A stretch of DNA of 64,000 nucleotides from positions 81,199 through 145,198 of the forward strand of contig NZ_STGX01000016.1 in the NCBI RefSeq assembly GCF_004912155.1, given 5' to 3'. A program made the position numbers and the translations under genes. Origin of the DNA: Glycomyces paridis. GTDB taxonomy: Bacteria; Actinomycetota; Actinomycetes; Mycobacteriales; Micromonosporaceae. Position 1 is the stretch's first letter; each line of letters begins with the position of its first letter. The notes below the pieces were generated by a model. It was given only the letters and a program-made list of their open reading frames with translations. It had not been told where the DNA came from and ran no database searches. Shown here one piece after another: positions 49,775 through 58,833 of the stretch.

Positions 49775-50573
49775 ACCCGACCCTTCGATGTGGGAGGCCG
49801 TCGTCGCCGACCCGGCGATCCCGCTCGACCGCGAGACCGCCCGGATGATCGCCGACGACCAGCGCCGCTGGACCCGCACCTGGCTCTACCCGGTCGCCCG
49901 GCCAGTCTCGCGGGTCCTCGCGCTCGTGATCGTCGCCCTCAAGCGCCTGACGCCGGTGCGCTGGACCGCCCACCGGCTCATGGACCGGCTCTGCATCTGG
50001 TTCCTGCGCCGCTTCGTCGACCCGCTCGCCGTCGAACTGCTCATCCGCCACTTCGTGGTCGAGACGAACCTGCTCAACTTCATCGTCCGCAACACCGCCA
50101 CGCCGATCGACCCGGTCACGCTGCGCCCCACCACGCTCGCGGGCCTGGGCGACAACGCCGTGATCGAGCACGACGTCAACGTCTACGACGTCCTCGCCGC
50201 CCTGGACATGGCCCGGACCGGCCCGCTCGACTTCTCCGGCCTCGACATCCCGCCGCTGGATCCCGAGCGGGGGCGGCGGCGCCTCATGCGGCTCGACATC
50301 CAGACCGCGCTGTGCCTCATGAACCTGCCGTTCGCCGCGTGCCTGACGCCCGACGAGTACCGCAGGGCCGTGCACTCCATGCGGTTCGACGACTCGATCC
50401 TGTGCCTCCTGGCCGACCTCACCGGCGACCCGACGTTCCTGCGCTGGCTCAACGGGGACCTGTCGGTGCGCGCCGACTCGAACACCGACGTGCCGCGCGC
50501 GGTCTACCGGCACGCCGTCGTCTGCGAGTACGCGCACGCGCGCCTCGTCGCGCTCGCGGCCGAACGGGCCTGA
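49767..50573 (+). CDS. Partner of the KAS III-oxidase fusion (DUF6999-like)
   Basis: A 268-residue helical protein, ATG at 49767 inside the end of the fusion gene, so made in step with it. Residues 40-80 include amphipathic Trp/Leu/Arg-rich helices near ARPVSRVLALVIVALKRL, and a conserved-looking stretch NLLNFIVRNTATPIDPVTLRPTTL region follows (about 92-115). A further His/Asp pair, IEHDVNVYD, lies near 131. I recall a DUF6999 family next to such redox genes, not with certainty. No catalytic motif is obvious. Confidence 0.65.
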   Translation: MSEPDPSMWEAVVADPAIPLDRETARMIADDQRRWTRTWLYPVARPVSRVLALVIVALKRLTPVRWTAHRLMDRLCIWFLRRFVDPLAVELLIRHFVVETNLLNFIVRNTATPIDPVTLRPTTLAGLGDNAVIEHDVNVYDVLAALDMARTGPLDFSGLDIPPLDPERGRRRLMRLDIQTALCLMNLPFAACLTPDEYRRAVHSMRFDDSILCLLADLTGDPTFLRWLNGDLSVRADSNTDVPRAVYRHAVVCEYAHARLVALAAERA

Positions 50574-50617
50574 GCGCTCTGCTACCGTCGCGGCGGCGGA
50601 CGGTGAAGGGCGGGCCT

Positions 50618-51268
50618 GTGGACTCCTGGGTGGCGATCGACTTCGAGACGGCGAACGGCAGCCGCGCGAGCGCGTGCTCGGTCGCGGCGGTGCGCGTCAG
50701 CGGCGGCGAGGAGCGCGGCTCGTTCGCGACCCTCATCCGCCCGCCCGACGGGCACGACCGGTTCGAGGCGCGCAACACCGCGATCCACGGCATCCGGCGC
50801 ACCGACGTCACGCGCGCGCCCAGGTGGCCGGTCGTGTGGTCGCAGCTGCGGGAGTTCATCGGCGAGTCGCCGGTCGTGGCGCACAACGCCGCGTTCGACA
50901 CCTCCGTGATCCGCGGGGCGAACAGCGCGGTCGGCATCGCCCCGCCGCGGCTGCGGTACGCGTGCACGCTCGTCATCGCCCGCCAGACGTGGACCCTCGA
51001 CTCGTACACGCTGCCGCGCGTGGCGCGGGCGGCCGGGATCGCCTTCGGCGACCACCACCGGGCCGAGGCGGACGCGCGGGCCGCCGCGCAAGTGCTCGTG
51101 GCCGAGCACCGCGAGCACGGGGCCGCATCGCTCGACGCGCTCCTGACGGCGGCCGGGGTCTCCTGGGGCCGCCTGCACGACGACGGCTTCGACGGGTGCC
51201 GCAGGGCGCCGCGCGCCCCGGGCGCGGGCGTCACCACATCGGTGTCAAGAACCCGTCAAGGTCGTTGA
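50618..51268 (+). CDS. DEDDh 3'-5' exonuclease (DnaQ-like)
   Basis: A 216-residue protein; GTG 50618 is chosen because AAGGGCGGG precedes it. The exonuclease motifs are complete: AIDFETANGS (Exo I, D6 and E8 area), VVAHNAAFDTSVI (Exo II) and DHHRAEADARAAAQVL (Exo III with His). It resembles the epsilon-like exonucleases with IHGIRRTDV. It would remove nucleotides from 3' ends in repair or RNA maturation. The C-terminus is longer than needed and basic. Confidence 0.88.
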   Translation: MDSWVAIDFETANGSRASACSVAAVRVSGGEERGSFATLIRPPDGHDRFEARNTAIHGIRRTDVTRAPRWPVVWSQLREFIGESPVVAHNAAFDTSVIRGANSAVGIAPPRLRYACTLVIARQTWTLDSYTLPRVARAAGIAFGDHHRAEADARAAAQVLVAEHREHGAASLDALLTAAGVSWGRLHDDGFDGCRRAPRAPGAGVTTSVSRTRQGR

Positions 51269-51327
51269 CGCGGGCCTCCCGCGGTGGTGCCCTTGAGAGA
51301 TCAGCGGTACTCACCTGGAGGTGGAAG

Positions 51328-51786
51328 ATGGAGCGCACGCCCTCGACCCGGTGTTCCCGCGCCGGCGGTCTCGTCGCCCTCGGCGGCTCGGTGCTCGTGG
51401 CCGTCTCGATGTTCATGCCGTGGCTCGACCCCGACGCGGGCGCCGCGGTCGACTACCTGCACCTCGGCGCGGTCGACGCCGTCGACGCCGACCGGGGCGC
51501 CTACGGGCTGTCGCTGACGCTCGTGCCGCTCCTGGTCGTATGGTGCGCCCTGTACTTCGCGTGGCGCAGCCACGAGGCCCGGATGGTGTGGGCCTTCGGC
51601 GGCTTCGCCGGGGCCATGCTCCTGTACGGCGGCGACCTGCGCATCAGCGCGGAACTGCCCGCCGACGCCTTCGGGCTCGGCGAGATCGTGGCGACCGTGG
51701 GCCTCATCGCCTTGGCGGCCGGTTGCGTCTTGGCGCTCGCGGCGAACGTGCCCGAACCGCGCCCGGCGGCGGTCCGGCCGGTCTAG
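51328..51786 (+). CDS. Small four-helix membrane protein
   Basis: A 152-residue protein with TGGAGG before its ATG. Four hydrophobic stretches (about 13-32, 62-80, 88-104, 120-142) predict four membrane passes, with MPWLDPDAG in an outside loop. I recognise no family; it looks like an actinobacterial integral membrane protein of unknown role. Confidence 0.72.
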   Translation: MERTPSTRCSRAGGLVALGGSVLVAVSMFMPWLDPDAGAAVDYLHLGAVDAVDADRGAYGLSLTLVPLLVVWCALYFAWRSHEARMVWAFGGFAGAMLLYGGDLRISAELPADAFGLGEIVATVGLIALAAGCVLALAANVPEPRPAAVRPV

Positions 51787-51847
51787 GAACGGGCGGCGGT
51801 GTCCACGACCGCCGCCCCGCACGGCGGGCGGACGCGTTCGCCCGCCC

Positions 51848-52798
51848 TCAGGACTCCTCGGACGCGACGCGGATGACGCGTTTGCCGCGGCTGTGGCCGG
51901 TGGCGATGGCGGCGTGGGCCTCGGGGAGGCCCTCCATGTCGTAGACGCGGTCGACGGCGGGGCGCAGTTCGCCCCGTTCGACCAGCTCGGTGAGGCGTTC
52001 GAGGCGGGCACGCGTGGTCCGGGTCTGGACCATCGCGATCCGCGGCCCGGGAGTGAGCGCCGAGGCGACGACGGCGCCGATCCCCTTGGCGGCCACGGTG
52101 ACGATGCGCCCGCCGGGGCGAAGTCGCCGCCGGAGGGACCGGAGGCCGGTTCCGTGGACGTCGAGGATCGCGTCGAACGGGTCGGCATCGAGGCCGTCCT
52201 CGTGCGCGTAGGCCTCGGCGGCGCCCCACTCGCGGCAGAAGTCGAGGTTCACGCAGCCGCAGACGGCGGCCACGTGCGCGCCGCGCGCGGCGGCGAGCTG
52301 GAGGGCGGCGTTGCCGACGCCGCCGCTCGCGCCGACCACGAGCGCCCGTTCGCCTTCGCGGAGGTTCACGGTGTCGAGCATGAGTTCGGCGGTGATGCCC
52401 GCCGTGGGGAGCGCGGCGGCCTCCACGAGGTCGAGGCCCGAGGGCGCTTCGGCGTACGAGTCGGCGCCCACGGCCAGGTACTCCTGGGTGGCGCCGCTCT
52501 TGAGCGGGTCGAGGGCGCCCCAGACGGCCCGCCCGACCAGGCCGGGGTCCCCGCCGGGGCCGATCTCGGCGATCCGCCCGGCGAAGTCCGCGCCGACCGG
52601 CCGCGGGAACCCGCGCCCGGTGAGCACCCGCAGTCCCCCGGCCCGCACGCGCGCCTCCACCGCGTTGACGCCGGTCGCATGGACGCGCACCAGCCCCTCC
52701 CCGACGCCCGGCACGGGCCTGGGAATCTCGCGAACTCCCATGACCTCGGGCGGACCATAGCGGTCGTAGCGGACGGCGCGCATCAAAGGGGTGCTCAC
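51848..52798 (-). CDS. Quinone oxidoreductase-like MDR protein
   Basis: A 316-residue protein; GTG 52798 is used because GGAG stands nine bases before it. The N-terminal half is a GroES-like fold (VMGVREIPRPVPGVGEGLVRVHATGVN pattern, residues about 18-45); the Rossmann part shows VVGASGGVGNAALQLAAARGAHV (about 151-173). No zinc-binding Cys cluster is seen, so it belongs to the NADPH:quinone reductase branch (MDR). It faces a divergent Mth938-like gene. Substrate unknown. Confidence 0.88.
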   Translation of the reverse strand: MSTPLMRAVRYDRYGPPEVMGVREIPRPVPGVGEGLVRVHATGVNAVEARVRAGGLRVLTGRGFPRPVGADFAGRIAEIGPGGDPGLVGRAVWGALDPLKSGATQEYLAVGADSYAEAPSGLDLVEAAALPTAGITAELMLDTVNLREGERALVVGASGGVGNAALQLAAARGAHVAAVCGCVNLDFCREWGAAEAYAHEDGLDADPFDAILDVHGTGLRSLRRRLRPGGRIVTVAAKGIGAVVASALTPGPRIAMVQTRTTRARLERLTELVERGELRPAVDRVYDMEGLPEAHAAIATGHSRGKRVIRVASEES

Positions 52799-52871
52799 GG
52801 GGCGGCTCCAAGGGGACGGGTACCGGACCTCGATCCTCCCAGGTCGCGCGCGGCGGCGGTAGGATGCGGTC

Positions 52872-53246
52872 GTGACGAACCCCGAACTCTCACCGAGGAT
52901 CCTCGCGATCGCATGGGGCGCCATGGAAGTCGCGGGACTCGGCTCCGGAAGGGACTTCATGCTCCACCCCGGCGGCGGGCGGGAGTGGGACTGGACCGAG
53001 TCGGGCACGCACCACCGGCCCGGCATCCTCCCGGCGGACGTGCGATACCTCCTCGACCGCGGGGCGCGGACCGTGGTGCTCTCGCAGGGCATGGACCTGC
53101 AACTGGGCGTCGCCGACGAGACCTTCGCGCTCCTCGAAGAGCTCGCGGTCCCCTTCCGCGTCGCCGAGACGCGCGAGGCCGTGCGGATCTACAACGCGCT
53201 CATCGCAGAGGAACCGGTGGGCGGGCTCTTCCACTCGACCTGCTGA
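52872..53246 (+). CDS. Mth938-like domain protein
   Basis: A 124-residue protein from GTG 52872. The pattern LAIAWGAMEVAGLGSGRDFML at the start, then ILPADVRYLLDRGARTVVLSQG and YNALIAEEPVGGLFHSTC at the end, matches the Mth938 family (NDUFAF3 relatives). The end carries a conserved-looking His and Cys. Role unknown in bacteria. Confidence 0.8.
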   Translation: MTNPELSPRILAIAWGAMEVAGLGSGRDFMLHPGGGREWDWTESGTHHRPGILPADVRYLLDRGARTVVLSQGMDLQLGVADETFALLEELAVPFRVAETREAVRIYNALIAEEPVGGLFHSTC

Positions 53247-53265
53247 CCGCCGCTGAACTCGGGAT

Positions 53266-53296
53266 TTGCCTTGGAGTGCACTCCAGGTCCTACAGT
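53266..53296 (+). promoter_or_regulatory. MerR-type promoter and operator of the SDR gene
   Basis: TTGCCT (53266-53271), an over-long 19-base spacer, TACAGT (53291-53296), seven bases before the ATG. The spacer holds the perfect 14-bp palindrome TGGAGTGCACTCCA (53272-53285). A 19-20 bp spacer filled by a palindrome is the signature of MerR-family activation, where the activator twists the DNA to align the boxes. The regulator gene is not in this window. Confidence 0.8.
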
Positions 53297-53303
53297 TCTG
53301 CCC

Positions 53304-54245
53304 ATGACAACGAAGCAGCAATCTATCCACTCAGGATTCGACGCCTCCTCTACTGCCACCGATGTCCTTGCGGGCCTGGACCTCTCTGGGAAGTCCGCGC
53401 TCGTCACCGGCGGGTACTCCGGGATCGGCCTGGAGACGACACGCGCACTGGCGGCCGCCGGGGCGCGGGTCCTGGTGCCCGCGCGGCGGCCCGAGGTCGC
53501 CGCGAAGGCGCTGGCGGGGATCGAAGGGGTCACCGTGGACGAACTCGACCTCGCCGACCTCGCGAGCGTCAAGTCCTTCGCCGAACGGCGACTCGCCATC
53601 GGGGAGCGCTACCACTACATGATCGACAGCGCGGGCGTCATGGCCTGCCCCGAGACCCGCGTGGGCCCCGGCTGGGAACTCCAGTTCGCGGTCAACCACC
53701 TCGGGCACTTCGCGCTCGTGAACCGGATCTTCCCGCTCCTGGCCGAGGGCGCGCGCCTCGCCTCGGTCTCCTCGGGCGGCCACGGCGGCTCCGACATCCG
53801 CTGGGACGACATGCACTTCGAGGGCGGGTACGAGCGGTGGACGGCTTACTCGCAGTCCAAGACCGCCAACGTGCTCTTCGCCGTCCACCTCGACCGCCTC
53901 GCCGCGGACCGCGGCGTGCGCGCGTTCGCGCTGCACCCCGGGGCGATCCTCACGCCGCTCCAGCGGCACCTGCCGCGCGAGGAGATGCTGGCGGCCGGAT
54001 GGATGGACGAGGAGGGCAACCCCGCCGACTACTTCAAGACCACCGAGCAGGGCGCCGCGACCCAGACCTGGGCCGTGACCTCGCCGCTCCTCGACGGCGA
54101 AGGCGGGGTCTACCTCCAGGACTGCGACGTCGCCGACATCGTCACCGAAGGGGAGGGTGTGCGCGCGTACGCGATCGACCCCGACAGCGCCGAGCGGCTG
54201 TGGAAGTACTCGGCCGAAGCCACCGGCGTCGACGCGTTCGCTTAG
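53304..54245 (+). CDS. SDR-family oxidoreductase (retinol-dehydrogenase-like)
   Basis: A 313-residue SDR. TGGYSGIGLETTRAL (residues about 36-50) binds the cofactor, and YSQSKTANVLFA (about 183-194) carries the catalytic Tyr and Lys; the WELQFAVNHLGHFAL stretch (about 130-144) includes the NHLGHF motif of the WWOX/retinol-dehydrogenase branch. VRAFALHPGAILTPL follows. The promoter is of MerR type, suggesting induction by a reactive carbonyl or drug. Message probably leaderless. Converges with the LacI gene. Confidence 0.88.
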   Translation: MTTKQQSIHSGFDASSTATDVLAGLDLSGKSALVTGGYSGIGLETTRALAAAGARVLVPARRPEVAAKALAGIEGVTVDELDLADLASVKSFAERRLAIGERYHYMIDSAGVMACPETRVGPGWELQFAVNHLGHFALVNRIFPLLAEGARLASVSSGGHGGSDIRWDDMHFEGGYERWTAYSQSKTANVLFAVHLDRLAADRGVRAFALHPGAILTPLQRHLPREEMLAAGWMDEEGNPADYFKTTEQGAATQTWAVTSPLLDGEGGVYLQDCDVADIVTEGEGVRAYAIDPDSAERLWKYSAEATGVDAFA

Positions 54246-54249
54246 GCGC

Positions 54250-55251
54250 TCAAGCGCTCCCGCGCACGACCAGGTCGGTCGGGAGCACCACCGGGTCCGC
54301 CTCCCGCTCGTCCAGCAGGGCGATGAGGAGGCGGACCGTCTCCTCGGCGACCTGGGCGAGCGGCTGGCGCACGGTGGTGAGGGCGGGGCGGGTCGCCGAG
54401 GCGATCGCGGAGTCGTCGAAGCCGCCGACCGCCACGTCCTCGGGCACGCGGCGCCCGGCGGCGTGCAGCGCCTGGAGCGCCCCGGCGGCCATGAGGTCCG
54501 AGGCCACGAACACCGCGTCGAGGTCGGGCACGGTGGCGAGCAGCCGCTCCATCGCGGCCTCGCCGCCGGCCTGCGTGTAGTCGCCGTGGACGATCATCTG
54601 CTTGCCGGCCTTGCGGCCGAGCACGCTCGTGAAGCCCTCCAGGCGCAGCGACCCGCCTGGCGTGTCGAGCGGGCCGGTGATCATGCCGATCTTCTTGCGG
54701 CCCTGCTGGACCAGGTACTCGGTCATGGCGCGGGCCCCGCCGCGGTCGTCGGCAGCGGCGTAGGGGATGACCGACTCGCGGCCGAGCACCGCGCCGCAGG
54801 CCACGGCCGGGACGCCCGCGCGCTCGATCTCCTCCAGCAGCGGGTCGCCCGCGTGCGTGGAGACCAGGAGCGCCCCGTCGGCGTGGCCGCCGCGCAGGTA
54901 GCGGGCGACGCGCTCGCGCCCGCCGTCGTCCCCGGCGATCATGAGCACCAGGGACATGTCGAGGTCGGCGAGCTGGTTCGTGGCGACCCGCATGAGGACC
55001 GAGAAGTTCGGGTCCTCGAACAGGCGCTCCTGGGGCTCGGAGAGCACCATGACGATCGAGCCGGTCCGGCTCGTCACGAGGCTCCGCGCGGCCCGGTTGA
55101 CGACGTATCCGGTCTCCGCGACCGCCCGCCGCACCGCCGTCTCGGCGGACAGCGAGACGTTCGACTTGCCGTTGAGGACCCGCGAGACCGTGCCGCGCGA
55201 GACCCCCGCGGCCTCGGCGACGTCGTGGATCGTCGGTCGTTTCCGTGCCAA
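54250..55251 (-). CDS. LacI-family regulator of the galactan genes
   Basis: A 333-residue regulator. A TTG start at 55251 is preferred, with AAGGGAGAG nine bases before it; a GTG at 55278 would add nine residues. PTIHDVAEAAGVSRGTVSRV (residues 5-24) is the LacI HTH and hinge start; the remainder is a periplasmic-binding-like sensor with DAVFVASDLMAAGALQAL and VGGFDDSAIASATRP, both family landmarks. It lies at the end of the galactan operon and likely binds the two palindromes at 60258 and 60417, released by galactose or galacto-oligosaccharide. Confidence 0.9.
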   Translation of the reverse strand: MARKRPTIHDVAEAAGVSRGTVSRVLNGKSNVSLSAETAVRRAVAETGYVVNRAARSLVTSRTGSIVMVLSEPQERLFEDPNFSVLMRVATNQLADLDMSLVLMIAGDDGGRERVARYLRGGHADGALLVSTHAGDPLLEEIERAGVPAVACGAVLGRESVIPYAAADDRGGARAMTEYLVQQGRKKIGMITGPLDTPGGSLRLEGFTSVLGRKAGKQMIVHGDYTQAGGEAAMERLLATVPDLDAVFVASDLMAAGALQALHAAGRRVPEDVAVGGFDDSAIASATRPALTTVRQPLAQVAEETVRLLIALLDEREADPVVLPTDLVVRGSA

Positions 55252-55379
55252 GTTGCTCAGCTCTCCCTTGTGTCGCACTCATTATCGCCCCCGGCCGCCC
55301 AGCGGCCGGTCCCGCCGAGGGGCGGCGGCGCGGGGAGGCCGCCCAAGGGGACGGCGACCTCCTCGCCGGTACTGCCCGG

Positions 55380-56540
55380 TCAGGCGCCTCCGAGCGCCCG
55401 CAGCGACGGCAGCGCGTTCCCGTCGAAGTCGAACAGCCCCTGGTTCGCCCATGAGTTGCCCGCCTCGTCGACGACGTCGTCGCCGTACTCCATGCCCGCG
55501 CGCGAGGCCCAGGTGGTGCCGTGCACCGGCAGCCAGGCCGGCTCCCAGTACACGATCCCCAGGCCGCGCCCGCCCGGGACGGCCGCGACCGTCGAGTAGA
55601 GGTCGCGCAGGAACGCGATCTGGCCCTCAGGGGAGGCCGGGTAGCCGCCGACCTCGGCCATCTCGCTCTGGAAGACCTGGTGGTGGCCCTCGGGCTGGGC
55701 GCCGGTCCACGCGTACGCGGTCTCGACGACCACGAGGTCCTTGCCGTAGCGCGCGGCGATGTCGTCGAGGTTGGCGGCCAGCTCCTTGAGGGTCCCGTGC
55801 CAGTACGGGTAGTACGAGAGCCCGATGATGTCGAAGTCGAGGTCGCGGGAGACCATGCGGTCGAACCAGCCGCGGTACAGCTCGTTCGCGCCGCCGAAGT
55901 CGAGGTGGATCATCACCTTCGCGTCCCCGGCCTCGCGCACGGCCCGCGCGCCCGCCCGCAGCAGCCCGGTCAGGCGGTCGTAGGCGGCCGCGTCGGCCTC
56001 CTCCCCCGCCGTCTCGAAGCGCCGCTCGCGGTCGTCGAACTTCGGCGTGCGGCCCTCGGGCCACAGCATCCCGTTGGTGATCTCGTTGCCGACCTGGACC
56101 ATGTCGGGGGCCGCGCCCGCGGCGGCCAGCGCCGCGAGGACCTCGGCGGTCCAGTCGTGGACGCGCTCCTGGAGGCCGGCGCCGGTGAGGCCACGCCAGG
56201 CCTTCGGGGTGGACTGCTTTTTCGGGTCGGTCCAGAAGTCGGAGTAGTGGAGGTCGAGCAGGAGCGCCTGCCCGGCGGCCTTGGCGCGCCTGGCGAGCGC
56301 GATGGTGCGTTCGAGGTCGTTGGTGCCGCCCATGTAGGGTTCGCCGGCCTCGTCGCGGGGGTCGACCCACAGCCGCAGGCGGGTCCAGTTGACGCCGCTC
56401 TCGGCGAGGAGTTCGAAGAGGTCCCGCTCGGTGCCGTCGGATCTGAAGACCGCGCCGCGCTCTTCGATCTCGGCGGTCATGGAGACGTCGGCGCCGCGGA
56501 CGGGCAGGCGCCCGTGCGCGCTCGTTCCTGTGGTCGTCAT
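55380..56540 (-). CDS. Cytoplasmic GH53 endo-beta-1,4-galactanase
   Basis: A 386-residue glycoside hydrolase with no signal peptide. GH53 landmarks: GADVSMTAEIEERG near the start, LHYSDFWTDPKKQ (98-110), the acid/base E153 in VQVGNEITNGMLWP, and the nucleophile E273 in VVVETAYAWT, about 120 residues apart as required. It would cut imported beta-1,4-galacto-oligosaccharides inside the cell, unlike the exported paralogues at 62486 and 63677. It is the fourth gene of the transport operon, seven bases after the permease gene. Confidence 0.92.
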   Translation of the reverse strand: MTTTGTSAHGRLPVRGADVSMTAEIEERGAVFRSDGTERDLFELLAESGVNWTRLRLWVDPRDEAGEPYMGGTNDLERTIALARRAKAAGQALLLDLHYSDFWTDPKKQSTPKAWRGLTGAGLQERVHDWTAEVLAALAAAGAAPDMVQVGNEITNGMLWPEGRTPKFDDRERRFETAGEEADAAAYDRLTGLLRAGARAVREAGDAKVMIHLDFGGANELYRGWFDRMVSRDLDFDIIGLSYYPYWHGTLKELAANLDDIAARYGKDLVVVETAYAWTGAQPEGHHQVFQSEMAEVGGYPASPEGQIAFLRDLYSTVAAVPGGRGLGIVYWEPAWLPVHGTTWASRAGMEYGDDVVDEAGNSWANQGLFDFDGNALPSLRALGGA

Positions 56541-56547
56541 GGCTCCG

Positions 56548-57447
56548 TTATCCCTTCTCGGCGCCGGCGCTCGCGCCGGTCACCAGGTAGCGCTGGAGGA
56601 CGATGTAGAGGATGGTGATCGGGACGGCCAGGAGGACCGCGCCGGCGGCGAAGGTCGTGAAGGCGTTCTGGTAGACGTCCTCGATCATGGCGAACAGGCC
56701 GAGTGCCACGGTCTGCTTCTCGGGGCTCTGGAGCAGCAGCCGCGGGAGGATGAAGTCCATCCACGGCATGGTGAACTGCGTGATCGCCACGAAGGTGAGC
56801 ATGGGGCGCATGAGCGGCAGGACGATCTTCATGAAGATGGTCCAGCGGCTGGCGCCGTCGATGGCGGCGGCCTCGTCGAGGCTGGAGGGCAGGTTGTCGG
56901 TGTAGCCCTTCATGAGCCAGGTGTTGTAGGGCAGGGCGGCGGCGATGCTCACGAGGGCGAGGCCGGTGAGGGAGTCGAGCAGCCCGAAGTTGAGGAACAG
57001 CATGTAGACGGCGATGGCGGTGAGGAAGGTCGGGAACATCTGGAGGATGAGGATGCCCAGGAGCCCGGCCTTGCGGCCCTTGAACCTGATGCGGGAGAAC
57101 ACGTAGCCGCACAGGGCCGACAGGACGACCGAGCCGATCATGTTGAGGGTGGCGACGTACAGCGAGTTGAGGTACCAGCGGCCGTAGTCGGTCTCGGTGA
57201 AGAGGCTGACGTAGTGGTCGAGGGTGGCGTCCTCGGGGATGGGGCTGGCGTTGGCGAGGCCGGTGCCGGGGCTGAATGAGGCGCCGACGATCCACATGAG
57301 CGGGAAGATCACGATGACGGCGACGACGAGCAGTTCGAGGTGGAGGAAGGCGCTGGCGACGCGGTCGGCCTTGGGCATGGTGCGGCGCCTGCGGGTCCGC
57401 GGCGCGGGGTCCGGGGAGGGGGCGATGAGCGGCTGTTGCGCGGTCAT
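56548..57447 (-). CDS. ABC sugar permease, MalG type (galacto-oligosaccharide)
   Basis: A 299-residue inner-membrane permease with six helices. The EAA loop is seen as LDEAAAIDGASRWTIFMKIVLPLMRP region (about 186-211), which contacts the ATPase. The N-terminal RRRTMPKADRVASAFLHLEL precedes the first helix. Together with the MalF-type gene it forms the channel for oligosaccharides delivered by the binding lipoprotein. Four bases separate it from the upstream permease gene. Confidence 0.92.
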   Translation of the reverse strand: MTAQQPLIAPSPDPAPRTRRRRTMPKADRVASAFLHLELLVVAVIVIFPLMWIVGASFSPGTGLANASPIPEDATLDHYVSLFTETDYGRWYLNSLYVATLNMIGSVVLSALCGYVFSRIRFKGRKAGLLGILILQMFPTFLTAIAVYMLFLNFGLLDSLTGLALVSIAAALPYNTWLMKGYTDNLPSSLDEAAAIDGASRWTIFMKIVLPLMRPMLTFVAITQFTMPWMDFILPRLLLQSPEKQTVALGLFAMIEDVYQNAFTTFAAGAVLLAVPITILYIVLQRYLVTGASAGAEKG

Positions 57448-57451
57448 TGGA

Positions 57452-58819
57452 TCACAGCTCCCTGATCGCTTTGGAGCGGTTGAGGTTCCACACCGAGATG
57501 GTGCCGACGATGACGAAGATGAGCATGCTCATGACGGCGCCGATGTTGTAGAGGCGGTTGTCGAGGGTGAGGTTGAACAGCCAGGTGATGAGCAGGTCGG
57601 TGCTCCCGGCGAAGCGGTAGTCGGCGTTGTCGGGGCCGCCCTGGGTGAGGAAGTAGATGACGCCGAAGTTGTTGAAGTTGGAGACGAACGCGAGGATGAG
57701 CAGGGGCGCGACGGTCCGGTGCACGACCGGGAGGGTGATGTGGCGCAGCTGCTGGAGCGGGCCGGCGCCGTCCATGCGGGCGGCCTCGTAGTAGCTGTCG
57801 GGGATGTTGGTGAGGACGCCGCCGACGAGGGCCATGAAGAACGGGAAGCCGAGCCACAGGTTGACCAGGAGGGCGACGGCGCGGGCGAGGTTGGGATGCG
57901 AGGGGTCGGTGAACCAGTAGATGCGCTCGTCGGTGAGGCCGACGTCCATGAACCACTGGCTGATGGGTCCGAACTGGCCGTTGAACATGGAGCGGAAGAC
58001 CAGGGCCGAGACGATGCCGGGGACGGCCCACGGGAGCAGGAAGACCGAGCGCCAGACGCGGGGGAACTTGACCTTCTTGTTCGCCAGGAGCACGGCCTGG
58101 AGGAACCCGGCCGCGTAGGTGGTGAACGTGGCGATGATGGCCCACACGAAGGTCCAGCCGAGGACGCCGACGAAGGTCGCAGTCCAGGAGGGGACGGCGA
58201 AGATCGTCGCGAAGTTCTCGAAGCCGACCCAGTTGACGAGGTTCTTGGGCGGGAGGTTGTCCCGGTTGTAGTCGGTGAAGGCCACCAGGATGCCGAAGAG
58301 CACCGGCAGGACCGACATGAAGACGATGAGGAGCAGGCCCGGGGAGAGCACGATGTAGGCGAACGAGCCCTCCCACAGGCGCCGGAAGTAGGCGCGGGAG
58401 GTCTCGCGGGGGGCGCCGCCGTTGAGCGCGGCGCGGTAGCGGGCGGCGTCGCGGACGCTCCAGACCCACACGATCGCCAGGAGCCCGAGCGTGAGGAGGC
58501 TGATGAGCCCGTTCGCCATGAGGACGATCGAGTTGTCGCCGTCGGTGAGGCCGGTGACGGTCATCTGGCGCGGCTGCGTGCCGAGCGTGACCAGGCCCCA
58601 CAGTCCCTTGACGAAGAACCCGCCGTTGCTTCGCGGCGTGTAGTCCATCCCGGCGTAGTAGTTGCCGGTCCCCATCTCCCAGCCGATGAGTGCGGCGAAG
58701 AAGACGAAGAAGAAGGCGGCCTTGCCCGCCTGGCGGTTGATCAGTTGGCCGGCCCCCCACACCAGTGCCGAGGCGATGCCCGGCACCGGTGCGGGGAGGC
58801 TGCGCTGAGCGGTGCTCAT
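57452..58819 (-). CDS. ABC sugar permease, MalF type, with extra N-terminal helices
   Basis: A 455-residue permease from ATG 58819. Residues 1-150 add about two helices and an outside loop not found in short MalF proteins, as in GanP. The core carries the EAA loop YYEAARMDGAGPLQQLRHITLP region (about 344-365). IVLSPGLLLIVFMSVLPVLFG marks the first core helix. It pairs with the MalG-type protein; both sit directly after the binding-protein gene. Confidence 0.9.
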   Translation of the reverse strand: MSTAQRSLPAPVPGIASALVWGAGQLINRQAGKAAFFFVFFAALIGWEMGTGNYYAGMDYTPRSNGGFFVKGLWGLVTLGTQPRQMTVTGLTDGDNSIVLMANGLISLLTLGLLAIVWVWSVRDAARYRAALNGGAPRETSRAYFRRLWEGSFAYIVLSPGLLLIVFMSVLPVLFGILVAFTDYNRDNLPPKNLVNWVGFENFATIFAVPSWTATFVGVLGWTFVWAIIATFTTYAAGFLQAVLLANKKVKFPRVWRSVFLLPWAVPGIVSALVFRSMFNGQFGPISQWFMDVGLTDERIYWFTDPSHPNLARAVALLVNLWLGFPFFMALVGGVLTNIPDSYYEAARMDGAGPLQQLRHITLPVVHRTVAPLLILAFVSNFNNFGVIYFLTQGGPDNADYRFAGSTDLLITWLFNLTLDNRLYNIGAVMSMLIFVIVGTISVWNLNRSKAIREL

Positions 58820-58833
58820 CAGCGGTGTCGTCC

